The position numbers and the translations under genes were made by a program. A DNA stretch of 64,000 bases. Origin: Defluviicoccus sp046348835 (GTDB lineage: Bacteria > Pseudomonadota > Alphaproteobacteria > Rhodospirillales > Defluviicoccaceae). Below, piece after piece: positions 37,853 through 46,434 of the stretch; position 1 is the stretch's first letter; each line of letters opens with the position of its first letter. The stretch spans positions 558,001 through 622,000 of the forward strand of contig JAXMDM010000002.1 in the NCBI GenBank assembly GCA_046348835.1. The letters run 5' to 3'. The notes under the pieces are model-generated. The model did no database searches. It was not told where the DNA came from and worked only from the letters and a program-made list of their open reading frames with translations.

Positions 37853-37960
37853 GTGCCCAATATCCGCCGCGCATGCACCCGGCGCAAGAGGACTCGCCAG
37901 GGACTTCCGTGTCGCCGTCGCACGTTGCCCAACGGCCGGGGCTATGGCACCTTCTTGGCG

Positions 37961-38944
37961 ATGGTTGCTCCCCTTTCCTATGCCGACTGCCCCCTCGATC
38001 GCGCCACGCACCTGCGCGCCGACACGGCGTGGATCGAGGCGAGGCGCCGGGACGCCGCCAGCGTGTTCGTCATCGTCTGCCGCGATCGCAACCTGTTCAT
38101 CAAGGAGCCGCCTCGGGCGTTGCTGGTGCGGGGACCCAACGAGCTGACCCGGGCCAGCGAATCCTTCGCCTTCCTCGGTGTGAGCCGACCCGAATCACCG
38201 GACAGCGGCGACGCCTGGTTCGCCGTCGAGGCGGAGGAGCACCTGGCCCGGCCGTGGGCCGCGGCATCGGGCGGCGTCTTCACCGAGCTGCGGCGGATGA
38301 GCGGCCGGCTGCCGGCGGGTGAGGCGGCGATCCTCGCCTACGCCCGGGCGCTGATGAACTGGCACCGCCGTCACCGGTTCTGCGGCGTCTGCGGCGGCCC
38401 GACCGGCATCCGCGATGGCGGCCACACCCGCGTGTGCGTCGGCGACGGCTGCGAGGCACTGCATTTTCCGCGCACCGATCCGGCGATCATCGTCCTCGTC
38501 ACCCGCGCCGGTGCGGGGGGCGAGACCGGGGCGGAGTGCCTGCTTGCCCGCCAACCCGGCTGGCCCAAGGGCCTGATCTCGACCCTCGCCGGCTTCGTCG
38601 AACCGGGGGAGACGGCGGAGGCGGCGGTGGTCCGCGAGGTCCGCGAGGAGGCCGGTGTCGATGTCGCACGCGTCCGCTACGCCGGCTCGCAACCGTGGCC
38701 GTTTCCGTCGTCGCTGATGCTGGCGTTCCGCGCCTCGGCGCCGCCCGCCGCCGAGATCGTCGTCGATCGCCGCGAACTGGAGTACGCCCGCTGGTTCAGC
38801 CGCGCCGAGGTGCTGCGCCTGGCCGACATCGGCTTCAAGCTGCCGACCGCCGATTCCATCGCCCGGCGGCTGATCGCGGACTGGCTTGCCGAGGCGGGCG
38901 CCGACGACCGGCACCTGGTCAGCAGCATGGAGGCGGGACGATGA
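37961..38944 (+). CDS. nudC: NAD(+) diphosphatase NudC
   Basis: Hydrolyses NAD(H), and in E. coli also removes NAD caps from RNA. 327 residues from the ATG at 37961; the open frame runs back into the SRP RNA gene, so earlier starts are unlikely. Zinc ribbon: CGVCGGPTG and CVGDGCEALHFPR. Nudix box: GFVEPGETAEAAVVREVREEAGV (positions about 203-225). The SQPWPFPSSLM motif that specifies NADH activity follows. Its stop overlaps the GNAT start (ATGA). Confidence 0.95.
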   Translation: MVAPLSYADCPLDRATHLRADTAWIEARRRDAASVFVIVCRDRNLFIKEPPRALLVRGPNELTRASESFAFLGVSRPESPDSGDAWFAVEAEEHLARPWAAASGGVFTELRRMSGRLPAGEAAILAYARALMNWHRRHRFCGVCGGPTGIRDGGHTRVCVGDGCEALHFPRTDPAIIVLVTRAGAGGETGAECLLARQPGWPKGLISTLAGFVEPGETAEAAVVREVREEAGVDVARVRYAGSQPWPFPSSLMLAFRASAPPAAEIVVDRRELEYARWFSRAEVLRLADIGFKLPTADSIARRLIADWLAEAGADDRHLVSSMEAGR

Positions 38945-39498
38945 TGGCGGCGACCGTGCACATTCGGCCGGCGCGACCGAGCGATGCCGAAGCCATCGCC
39001 GAGGTCCACATCGAGGCGTGGCGGTCGGCCTACCCGGGGCTGGTGCCGACGGTCGTCCTGGTCCGCCTGTCGAAACGGGCGCAGACCCGCGAATGGGCGC
39101 AGCAGATCGCCCGCCGCGGTTATCCGGCGGGCGTCCTCGTCGCCGATCTCGCCGGCCGCGGCGTCATCGGCTTCGGCAGTAGCGGGCGGGCCAGGCCGAC
39201 CTCGCTCGCCTGGGCGGCGGAGATTTATACCCTCTACGTCTTGCCCGAGTACCAGGATTGCGGAATCGGTCGCGCCTTGCTCTTGGGCCTGTTCCAGGGC
39301 CTGGCCGACCGCGGCCTGACCTCGGCGCTGGTTTGGGTGCTGAAAGACAACCCGGCCCGGTTCTTCTACGAGGCGATGGGCGGACGTCGTGTCGCCGAGC
39401 GCGACGAGCACCTGTGGAACACCATCGTTCCGCAGGCCGCCTACGCCTGGGACGACGTCCGGCTGCTGGCCGAGCGCGACCGCTCCGACGACGTCTAG
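38941..39498 (+). CDS. GNAT family N-acetyltransferase
   Basis: 185-residue acetyl-CoA-dependent acyltransferase of unknown substrate. N-terminus HIRPARPSDAEAIAEVHIEAWRSAY is typical; the acetyl-CoA loop is visible in LYVLPEYQDCGIGRALLLG, followed by WVLKDNPARFFYEAMGGRRV. The ATG overlaps the nudC stop by four bases, so the two are translationally coupled. The reading frame is open upstream inside nudC but this is an overlap artefact. Confidence 0.88.
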   Translation: MMAATVHIRPARPSDAEAIAEVHIEAWRSAYPGLVPTVVLVRLSKRAQTREWAQQIARRGYPAGVLVADLAGRGVIGFGSSGRARPTSLAWAAEIYTLYVLPEYQDCGIGRALLLGLFQGLADRGLTSALVWVLKDNPARFFYEAMGGRRVAERDEHLWNTIVPQAAYAWDDVRLLAERDRSDDV

Positions 39499-39553
39499 TT
39501 CGTCCGGTCGCTAGTACCCCCGGTCGGGCGAAGATGACCCGGCGGCGCCGCCG

Positions 39554-40504
39554 TCAGTCGTCGGCGTCGGCGTCGAGGCTGCGGCTGTCGAACCGGTAGA
39601 AGTGCTGGGGATAGACGCCGAGGATGCGCACCTCGCGGGTGAAGAAGTCCAGCTCCTCGAGGGCGAGGCGGAGCGGCCGATCCTCCGGATGGCCCTCCAC
39701 CTCGGCATAGAACTGGGCGGCGTGGAAGCGCCCCCCAACCAGGTAGCTCTCCAGCTTGGTGATGTTGACGCCGTTGGTGGCGAAGCCGCCCAGCGCCTTG
39801 TACAGCGCCGCCGGAACGTTACGGACGCGGAAGACGAAGCTGGTCATCACCGGCCCCGACTTCGGGTGCGGGATCTGCGGCGCCTTGGCCATGATCAGGA
39901 ATCGCGTCGTGTTGTGCTGGGCGTCCTCGATATTGGCCTTGAGGGTGATCAGGCCATTGATGGCGCCGGCCAGTTCGGACGCGATGACGGCTTGGGTCGG
40001 ATTGCCGGCGGCGGCGACTTCGGCCGCGGCACCGGCGGTGTCGATGCGAACCACCGCCTCCAGCCCCAGGTCGTGGATCAGCTTCCGGCACTGGTTGAGG
40101 GCATGGATATGGCTGTGGACGTGGGTGATGTCGGCGAGGCGAGCGCCCGGCACACCCAGCAGGTAGTGATTAACCCGCTGATAGTGCTCACCGATGATGT
40201 GCAGACCGGAGGCCGGCAGCAGGTGATGGATGTCGGCCACCCGGCCGGCGACGGAATTCTCGATCGGGATCATCGCCAGGGCGGCATGGCCATCGTGAAC
40301 GGCGGCGATGGTGTCCTCGAAGGATCGACAGGGCAGGGTCGCCAGTTCCGGCCGGGCGGCGCGACAGGCCAGATCGGAGTAGGCGCCGGGGGCTCCCTGG
40401 AAGGCGATGGTCCGGTCCGGGCTGGCGACGGCTTCGCCGGCAACCGGATCGGTCGGCGCGGTCACCGCCGCGGTCGTTGACCCTGGGTCGTATCCTGCAC
40501 CCAT
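39554..40504 (-). CDS. pheA: Prephenate dehydratase
   Basis: Converts prephenate to phenylpyruvate in phenylalanine synthesis. 316 residues. The catalytic domain begins TIAFQGAPGAYSDLACR, with the SFEDTIAAVHDGHAALAMIPIENSVAG and DTAGAAAEVA motifs (the conserved TRF is NTTRFLIM). A C-terminal ACT domain (TSFVFRVRNVPAALYKALGGFA, then NGVNITKLES) gives feedback control by phenylalanine. No chorismate mutase domain, as usual in alphaproteobacteria. The ATG at 40504 has a GAGGG site and lies inside the end of the upstream DUF4431-like gene. Confidence 0.96.
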   Translation of the reverse strand: MGAGYDPGSTTAAVTAPTDPVAGEAVASPDRTIAFQGAPGAYSDLACRAARPELATLPCRSFEDTIAAVHDGHAALAMIPIENSVAGRVADIHHLLPASGLHIIGEHYQRVNHYLLGVPGARLADITHVHSHIHALNQCRKLIHDLGLEAVVRIDTAGAAAEVAAAGNPTQAVIASELAGAINGLITLKANIEDAQHNTTRFLIMAKAPQIPHPKSGPVMTSFVFRVRNVPAALYKALGGFATNGVNITKLESYLVGGRFHAAQFYAEVEGHPEDRPLRLALEELDFFTREVRILGVYPQHFYRFDSRSLDADADD

Positions 40505-41184
40505 TCCGGCGCCCTCAAATCCTCGACGTTGATCAGCACGGGAAGATAGTGGCGGCGCAAGATCGCGTGGAAAAGCTGGCCACGGATAACAACCCGATCC
40601 TTGAGCAGCGGACGTAAGCCCGCCTCCAGCTGCTTGTCCATGACCAACTGCAGTTGCTTGATATTTTTTTCCGGACGGTTGATCAGGTCGTCGCGGTCCA
40701 CCTGCACGCAAATGGGCTTCGCCAGCGAGAGCACCCACACCGATTCCGGGACGGGCGGCTTCGGGACCGGGCGGGCATTGAGCAATACCGGGTCCGGCGC
40801 CAGCAGCCCTACCGGGATCGGCGGACCGATGAAGTCGGCGGGAGGATTTGCCGGCGCAGCCGGCGAAGCGGGTGGCGGCCCCGTCCCCGCCGCGGTCGCC
40901 GCGCTCGCGGCCGGTGGGGGTCCCGTAGCCACCGGTGGGGCCCCCGGAGGCGGCGGCGCGCCGCTCTCCGGTGGCGGTTCCCCCACCTCGATGTCGGCGG
41001 GATTGATGAACAGATCGGAGATGGGCTCGGGAGAGAAACTTTGACGGCGGAGGGTTCCGGTGATTTCCACCTGCTCCGGGGCATAGCCGAAACATGTCGT
41101 CGCCGCCGGGGCGGCCAGAGAGACCAGAGGTCCGGCGGTGACGGATGCCACGGTGATAACGCCCAGCATGCGCGGCACCCCCAT
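40462..41184 (-). CDS. Secreted DUF4431-like protein
   Basis: 240 residues. Signal peptide MGVPRMLGVITVASVTAGPLVSLAAPAA, a short N-terminal module (CFGYAPEQVEITGTLRRQSF), a long Pro/Ala/Gly-rich linker (about residues 68-140), and a C-terminal domain reading VWVLSLAKPICVQVD, NIKQLQLVMDKQ, VVIRGQLFHAILRRHYLPVLINV, which matches the DUF4431 pattern of KPICV, QL and LFHA. The usual HHHTPVL there is RRHYLPVL. The first module resembles the start of the same domain, as if the linker were inserted into it. Periplasmic, function unknown. It overlaps pheA by 43 bases and follows kdsB. Confidence 0.75.
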   Translation of the reverse strand: MGVPRMLGVITVASVTAGPLVSLAAPAATTCFGYAPEQVEITGTLRRQSFSPEPISDLFINPADIEVGEPPPESGAPPPPGAPPVATGPPPAASAATAAGTGPPPASPAAPANPPADFIGPPIPVGLLAPDPVLLNARPVPKPPVPESVWVLSLAKPICVQVDRDDLINRPEKNIKQLQLVMDKQLEAGLRPLLKDRVVIRGQLFHAILRRHYLPVLINVEDLRAPEWVQDTTQGQRPRR

Positions 41185-41193
41185 CGCCGCCTC

Positions 41194-41934
41194 CTAGTCG
41201 GGGCCGAGAACGGCGCGGGCGCGGGCGAGATCCGCTTCCGTGTCGACGCCGAGGGGCACCGTCTCTACCCGTGCCGCGTCGATGCGCATGCCGTTTTCGA
41301 GCGCCCGCAGTTGTTCCAGGCGTTCGCGCCGCTCCAGCAGCCCCGGCGGAAGCTGGACGAAGCGGGCGAGGGCGGAGCGCCGATAGGCATAGAGGCCGAT
41401 GTGATGCCACAGCGGCCCGTCGCCCCAGGGAATCCGCGAGCGGCTAAAGTAGAGCGCCCGCCCGACGGTGGTGCCGTCGGGGAAGGCCACGGCGGCCTTG
41501 ACCACATTGGGATCGTCGCCCTCGTCCGGATCGGTGATCGGCGCGACCAGGGTGGCGATGTCGACGGCGGGGTCGGCGAGCGGGGTGATGGCTGCCCGGA
41601 CCAGCGCCGGATCCAACGTCGGCAGATCGCCCTGCAGGTTGACGACGATGTCGTAGCGGCCGCTGCCGTCCACCGATTGCAGGGCCTGGTGGATGCGATC
41701 CGAGCCGGAAGGGAGCTCGGGATCGGTGGCGACGGCCGTTCCGCCGGCGGCGGTCACCGCCTCGATGATTTCAGGCTCTGCGCAGGCAACGACCACGGGC
41801 CCCACATCGGCCTCCGTCGCCCTCCGCCACACGTGCACAATCATCGGCACGCCGGCGATGTCGGCAAGCGGCTTTCCGGGCAGGCGGGTGGACGCCATCC
41901 GCGCCGGCACCAGGACGATGGCGTTCTGGTTCAT
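41194..41934 (-). CDS. kdsB: 3-deoxy-manno-octulosonate cytidylyltransferase
   Basis: Activates KDO as CMP-KDO for lipid A-core assembly, so the organism makes LPS. 246 residues. Motifs: VLVPARMASTRLPGKPLADIAG, TDPELPSGSDRI, VVNLQGDLPTLDP, HHIGLYAYRRSAL and the C-terminal LGVDTEADLARARAVL. ATG start. kdsB followed by pheA, with cycM divergent, is a conserved alphaproteobacterial arrangement. Confidence 0.96.
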   Translation of the reverse strand: MNQNAIVLVPARMASTRLPGKPLADIAGVPMIVHVWRRATEADVGPVVVACAEPEIIEAVTAAGGTAVATDPELPSGSDRIHQALQSVDGSGRYDIVVNLQGDLPTLDPALVRAAITPLADPAVDIATLVAPITDPDEGDDPNVVKAAVAFPDGTTVGRALYFSRSRIPWGDGPLWHHIGLYAYRRSALARFVQLPPGLLERRERLEQLRALENGMRIDAARVETVPLGVDTEADLARARAVLGPD

Positions 41935-42087
41935 TGCTATTCCTCATTAGCACAAGTGCCCGCACGTCGCCAGACGCGGCGCGGCTGGGCATTGAAGGGG
42001 CAGGTGTCTTACCGCTAATGTGCGGTCGCGGATAAGGGGTACCGTGAAGACCCGTCTCAGCGCCGGGCCATAATAAGGGGTTAGGGA

Positions 42088-42621
42088 ATGCACTTCTCTG
42101 CGGTCGAAAAGCTCGGGGCGTCGGTGCTCATCGTCGCCTGGCTGATCTATGGGGCAAACTTCCTCGGCAACACCCTGGTTGACGTGCAGCAGCACGCGTC
42201 GACGCTGGAGGTGGCCGGAAAGGCTGCCGGAGGCGGCGAGGCGGCGGAGGCGCCGGCGGCGCCCGTCGACATCATGCCGCTGATCGCCGCTGCCGATCCG
42301 GCGGCCGGCGAGAAGGTCTTCGGCAAGTGCAAGGCGTGCCATACGGTGGTAAAGGGGGGACCCGCCGGCGTCGGACCCAATCTGTATAATGTGGTCGGCG
42401 GTCCGCATGCGCACATGGAGGGGTTCGCCTATTCGGCGGTCATGGCCGGCATGCACGACAAGAAGTGGTCGTACCAGGAGCTGGACGAGTTCCTCACCTC
42501 GCCCAAGGCCTATGCTCCCGGCACCAAGATGACCTTCGCCGGGCTGAAGAAGCCGGAAGAGCGCGCCGCCGTCATCGCCTTCCTGCGCAGCCAGTCAGAC
42601 AATCCGATCCCGCTGCCGTGA
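42088..42621 (+). CDS. cycM: Membrane-anchored cytochrome c (CycM-like)
   Basis: 177 residues. An uncleaved N-terminal membrane anchor (LGASVLIVAWLIYGANFLG) is followed by an Ala/Glu/Pro linker and a class I cytochrome c domain. Heme attachment is CKACH (Cys81, Cys84, His85) and the sixth ligand is probably Met148 in APGTKMTFAG. In alphaproteobacteria CycM (c552) carries electrons from the bc1 complex to the aa3 oxidase. Its stop overlaps the hisN start (GTGA). Divergent from kdsB; the 150 bases between should hold both promoters. Confidence 0.92.
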   Translation: MHFSAVEKLGASVLIVAWLIYGANFLGNTLVDVQQHASTLEVAGKAAGGGEAAEAPAAPVDIMPLIAAADPAAGEKVFGKCKACHTVVKGGPAGVGPNLYNVVGGPHAHMEGFAYSAVMAGMHDKKWSYQELDEFLTSPKAYAPGTKMTFAGLKKPEERAAVIAFLRSQSDNPIPLP

Positions 42622-43391
42622 GCCAACTCGACGCCTTCGTCGGCCTGGCGGCGGCGATGGCCGACGCCGTCCGGCCGGTGGTTCTGGAACCGTTTGCCGA
42701 CCCGGTCGCCTTTCACCGAAAGACCGACGATACGCCGGTGACGGCGGCGGACCGGGCGGCGGAGGCGACGATGCGACGGATGATCGAGGCCACCTCGCCC
42801 GACCACGGCATCCTCGGCGAAGAGTACGGCGCGGTGCGAACCGATGCGTCGTATGTCTGGGTGATCGATCCCATCGACGGCACCAAGTCGTTCGTTACCG
42901 GTAAGCCCCTGTTCGGGACGCTGATCGCCCTGACCCGCGACGGCGAGCCCATCGTCGGTGTCATCGACATGCCGGCGCTGGACGAACGCTGGATCGGTGT
43001 CGTCGGCCGGGGGACCACCCACAACGGCCGTTCGGTGGCCGCCCGTCCCTGCCCGCTGTTGGCCGAGGCGTGGATTTATGCCACGTCGCCGCAGATGTTC
43101 GCCGGCGCCGATACGGCCGCCTTCGAGCGGCTGCGCCAGTCCTGTTACGCCGCGGTCTGGGGTGCCGATCTCTATGCCTACGGGCTCCTTGCCCGCGGCC
43201 GTGTCGATCTCGTCTGCGAAGCGTCGCTGCAGCCGTACGACTTCTGCGCCGTGGCACCGGTGGTCCTCGGCGCCGGCGGCCTGATCACCGACTGGGAGGG
43301 TCGGCCGCTGCGCATCGACTCCGGTGCCAGGGTACTAGCCGCCGGCGATCCCGAGGCGCATCAGGCGGCGCTCGCCGTGCTCGCCGGGTGA
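42618..43391 (+). CDS. hisN: Histidinol-phosphatase (inositol monophosphatase family)
   Basis: 257 residues from a GTG overlapping the cycM stop. Magnesium-dependent phosphatase: GILGEEYG and VWVIDPIDGTKSFVTGKPLFG bind the metals, and the C-terminal ASLQPYDFCAVAPVVLGAGG replaces the usual WDxAA in the way typical of HisN-type members, favouring histidinol-phosphate as substrate over inositol phosphate. Other his genes are not present here. The stop overlaps the next GTG start. Confidence 0.87.
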   Translation: MSQLDAFVGLAAAMADAVRPVVLEPFADPVAFHRKTDDTPVTAADRAAEATMRRMIEATSPDHGILGEEYGAVRTDASYVWVIDPIDGTKSFVTGKPLFGTLIALTRDGEPIVGVIDMPALDERWIGVVGRGTTHNGRSVAARPCPLLAEAWIYATSPQMFAGADTAAFERLRQSCYAAVWGADLYAYGLLARGRVDLVCEASLQPYDFCAVAPVVLGAGGLITDWEGRPLRIDSGARVLAAGDPEAHQAALAVLAG

Positions 43392-45313
43392 TCGCCACCC
43401 GCCGACGGCGCTGGCGACGCTGGGCCGGTGTCTTGGTGCTGACGCTCGCATCGGCCATCGCCGGCGATACGGCGGCCGCGCCGCCGGCGCTCACCGCCGC
43501 CGGTTCCGCCGCTCCGGCCCAGATTATTCACGCCGGCCATGCCATCGCCATGTTCGGCGAGCCCAAGTACGGCCCCGACTTCCGCCATTTCGATTACGTC
43601 AATCCGGACGCACCCAAGGGAGGGCTGATGCGGCTGGGCGTCGCCGGCACCTTCGATTCGTTCAACCCCTACATCGTCCGCGGCAACCCGGCCGCCGGGG
43701 TGGCGGCGGAAACGCTGACCGTCGCCAGTCAGGACGAACCGTTCACCCAGTACGGGCTGATCGCAGACTGGATCGAATGGCCGGAGGACCGCTCCTGGGT
43801 ATCCTACCGGCTGCGTCCGGAGGCCCGCTGGCACGACGGCCAGCCGATCACCGTCGATGACGTGATTTTTTCCCTCGAGACCCTGAAAACCAAGGGCCAA
43901 CCCTTCTACCGGTTCTACTACCGGACCATCGCCCGGGCGGAGAAGGTGGACGAGCGCACCGTCCGCTTCGTCTTCTCCGAGGCGGGCAATCGCGAGCTGC
44001 CGCTGATCGTCGGCCAGATTCCGATCCTGCCGAAGCACTACTGGGAGGGGCGCGACTTCGAGCGCTCCACCCTGGATCCGCCGCTGGGCAGTGGCCCCTA
44101 CCGGATTGCGTCGTTCGAACCCGGTCGCACCGTCGTCGTCGAGCGGGTCGAGGACTACTGGGGCAAGGATCTGCCGGTGAACGTCGGCCAGAACAACTTC
44201 GACCGGATGCGCTTCGAGTATTTCCGCGATGAGACGGTGCTGCGCCAAGCCCTGAAGGCGGGTGTCCTCGACTTCCGCATCGAGAATCAGGCCAAGGCCT
44301 GGGCCCTCGATTACGATGTGCCGGCGGTGCGGCAAGGGTGGCTGAAAAAGGTGGAATTCCCCCACCGCCGGCCGGCCGGCCTGCAGGCATTCGCCTTCAA
44401 TACGCGGCGGCCGGTCTTCGCCGACGCCCGGGTCCGGGAAGCGCTGGGCTACGCCTTCGACTTCGAGTGGACCAACCGCGTCCTGTTCTTCGGCCAGTAC
44501 AAGCGGGCGACCAGCTATTTCAACAACTCGGACCTCGCCGCGACGGCAGAGCCGAGCGAGGCCGAGCATGCGCTCCTCGATCCGTTGCGGGGGCAGGTGC
44601 CGGACCGGGTCTTCGGCCCCGCCTACCGGCCGCCCGGGACCGACGGGTCCGGCTGGCCGCGCGCCAACCTGGAACGCGCCTTCCAGTTGCTGCGTGAGGC
44701 CGGCTGGGTGGTCCGCGACATGCGGCTGGTCAACGAGCGGACCGGTGAGCCCATGGCGTTCGAGATTCTCCTCGATTCGCCCGGGTTCGAGCGGATCATG
44801 TTGCCGTTCATACGCAATCTGAACCGCCTCGGCATCGATGCGCGCATCCGCCTCGTCGACGATTCCCAATACATCAACCGGATGCGCTCGTTCGACTTCG
44901 ACATGGCGATGCTGGTCTGGCCCCAGTCGGAGTCGCCCGGAAATGAGCAGCGCGACTTCTGGAGCTCGGCGGCGGCCGAGCAGGAAGGCAGCCGCAACTA
45001 CGCCGGGATCAACGATCCGGCCGTCGATGCGCTGATCGAATCGCTGATCGTCGCGCCCGACCGCGACAGTCTCGTCGCCCGCAGCCGCGCCCTCGACCGG
45101 GTCCTCACCTGGAACTTCTACGTCATCCCCGCCTGGTACTCCAACATCGACCGGGTGCTCTACTGGGACAAATTCGATTATCCCGAGATCTCCCCGGATC
45201 AGGGGGTTATCGTCGGCACTTGGTGGTATGACGCGCAGAAGGCGGCGCGCCTGCCCATCGGGGTGGCCGCGCAGCCGCGCTCCGGCGGGCCCGACGCCGC
45301 GCCGCCCAACTGA
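43388..45313 (+). CDS. yejA: ABC transporter substrate-binding protein (YejA-like)
   Basis: Periplasmic family 5 solute-binding protein, 641 residues. The GTG overlaps the hisN stop; an Arg/Trp-rich start (MIATRRRRWRRWAGVLVLTLASAIAG) is the signal peptide. Signature stretches: HAIAMFGEPKYGPDFRHFDYVNPDAPKGG, then SYRLRPEARWHDGQPITVDDVIFSLE and LGSGPYRI. This N-terminus matches YejA, the peptide-binding component linked to import of antimicrobial peptide-like molecules such as microcin C in E. coli. Start of yejA-yejB-yejE-(gap)-yejF. Confidence 0.92.
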   Translation: MIATRRRRWRRWAGVLVLTLASAIAGDTAAAPPALTAAGSAAPAQIIHAGHAIAMFGEPKYGPDFRHFDYVNPDAPKGGLMRLGVAGTFDSFNPYIVRGNPAAGVAAETLTVASQDEPFTQYGLIADWIEWPEDRSWVSYRLRPEARWHDGQPITVDDVIFSLETLKTKGQPFYRFYYRTIARAEKVDERTVRFVFSEAGNRELPLIVGQIPILPKHYWEGRDFERSTLDPPLGSGPYRIASFEPGRTVVVERVEDYWGKDLPVNVGQNNFDRMRFEYFRDETVLRQALKAGVLDFRIENQAKAWALDYDVPAVRQGWLKKVEFPHRRPAGLQAFAFNTRRPVFADARVREALGYAFDFEWTNRVLFFGQYKRATSYFNNSDLAATAEPSEAEHALLDPLRGQVPDRVFGPAYRPPGTDGSGWPRANLERAFQLLREAGWVVRDMRLVNERTGEPMAFEILLDSPGFERIMLPFIRNLNRLGIDARIRLVDDSQYINRMRSFDFDMAMLVWPQSESPGNEQRDFWSSAAAEQEGSRNYAGINDPAVDALIESLIVAPDRDSLVARSRALDRVLTWNFYVIPAWYSNIDRVLYWDKFDYPEISPDQGVIVGTWWYDAQKAARLPIGVAAQPRSGGPDAAPPN

Positions 45314-45324
45314 AGGAAGCGCTG

Positions 45325-46434
45325 ATGGGCGCCTACATCATCCGCCGCCTGCTGTTGATCGTGCCCACCTTGCTGGCGATCATGCTGATCAACTTCCTGA
45401 TCATCCAGACCGCCCCCGGCGGCCCGGTGGAGCAGATGATCGCCCGGGTCACCGGCGAAGGCCAGGCGATGACCGAGCGGGTCAGCCGCGGCGGCGGCGG
45501 CGAGACGGTCGCCGGCCAGGCGGCCGCACCGGGGAGCCAGGCGACCACCAGCCGCTACCGCGGCGCCCAGGGCCTCGATCCCGAGTTCATCAAGGAGCTG
45601 GAGACGCAGTTCGGCTTCGACAAGCCGCTGTGGCAGCGGTTCGTCCTGATGATGGGCAAATACATCGTGTTCGACTTCGGCGAGAGCTTCTTCCGCAACC
45701 GGCCGGTGGTGGATCTGGTTCTGGAAAAGATGCCGGTGTCCATCTCTCTCGGTCTGTGGACGACGCTGATCACCTACCTGATCTCGATCCCGCTGGGCGT
45801 CGCCAAGGCGGTGCGCGACGGCAGCCGCTTCGATGTGTGGACCTCCATCGTCATCGTCGTCGGCAATGCCGTCCCCGCCTTCCTGTTTGCGGTGCTGCTG
45901 CTGGTGCTGTTCGCCGGCGGCAGCTACGTGCAGTGGTTTCCGCTCCGCGGCCTGGTTTCCGACAACTGGGTGGACCTGTCCTGGCCGGCCCGCATCGCCG
46001 ACTATTTCTGGCACCTGGTGCTGCCGGTGTCGGCAATGGTGATCGGCGGCTTCGCCACCCTGACCATGCTGACCAAGAACTCGTTCCTCGATCAGATCCA
46101 CCAGCAATACGTGCTCACCGCCCGCGCCAAGGGGCTGACCGAGCGGCGGGTGCTCTACGGCCACGTCTTCCGCAACGCCATGCTGATCGTCATCGCCGGC
46201 TTCCCCGGCGCGCTGGTCAGCATCCTGTTCACCGGGACCGTCTTCATCGAGATCATCTTCTCCCTCGACGGTCTCGGCCTGCTCGGGTTCGAAGCGGCGT
46301 TCGCCCGGGACTATCCCTTGATGTTCGGCACCCTCTATTTCTTCTCCCTCATCGGTCTCGTTTTCAACCTGGTGGGCGACGTCATGTACACCGTGGTCGA
46401 TCCGCGCATCGACTTCGAAGCGAGGCGCAGTTGA
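45325..46434 (+). CDS. yejB: Peptide ABC transporter permease (YejB-like)
   Basis: 369-residue inner-membrane permease. N-terminus MGAYIIRRLLLIVPTLLAIMLINFLIIQTAPGGPVEQ is the family start; a periplasmic loop with a Gly/Arg-rich insert follows, then five more helices. The BPD-type EAA loop region shows QQYVLTARAKGLTERRVLYGHVFRNA. ATG with AGGAAG site. 11 bases after yejA; its stop overlaps the yejE start (TTGA). Confidence 0.94.
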   Translation: MGAYIIRRLLLIVPTLLAIMLINFLIIQTAPGGPVEQMIARVTGEGQAMTERVSRGGGGETVAGQAAAPGSQATTSRYRGAQGLDPEFIKELETQFGFDKPLWQRFVLMMGKYIVFDFGESFFRNRPVVDLVLEKMPVSISLGLWTTLITYLISIPLGVAKAVRDGSRFDVWTSIVIVVGNAVPAFLFAVLLLVLFAGGSYVQWFPLRGLVSDNWVDLSWPARIADYFWHLVLPVSAMVIGGFATLTMLTKNSFLDQIHQQYVLTARAKGLTERRVLYGHVFRNAMLIVIAGFPGALVSILFTGTVFIEIIFSLDGLGLLGFEAAFARDYPLMFGTLYFFSLIGLVFNLVGDVMYTVVDPRIDFEARRS

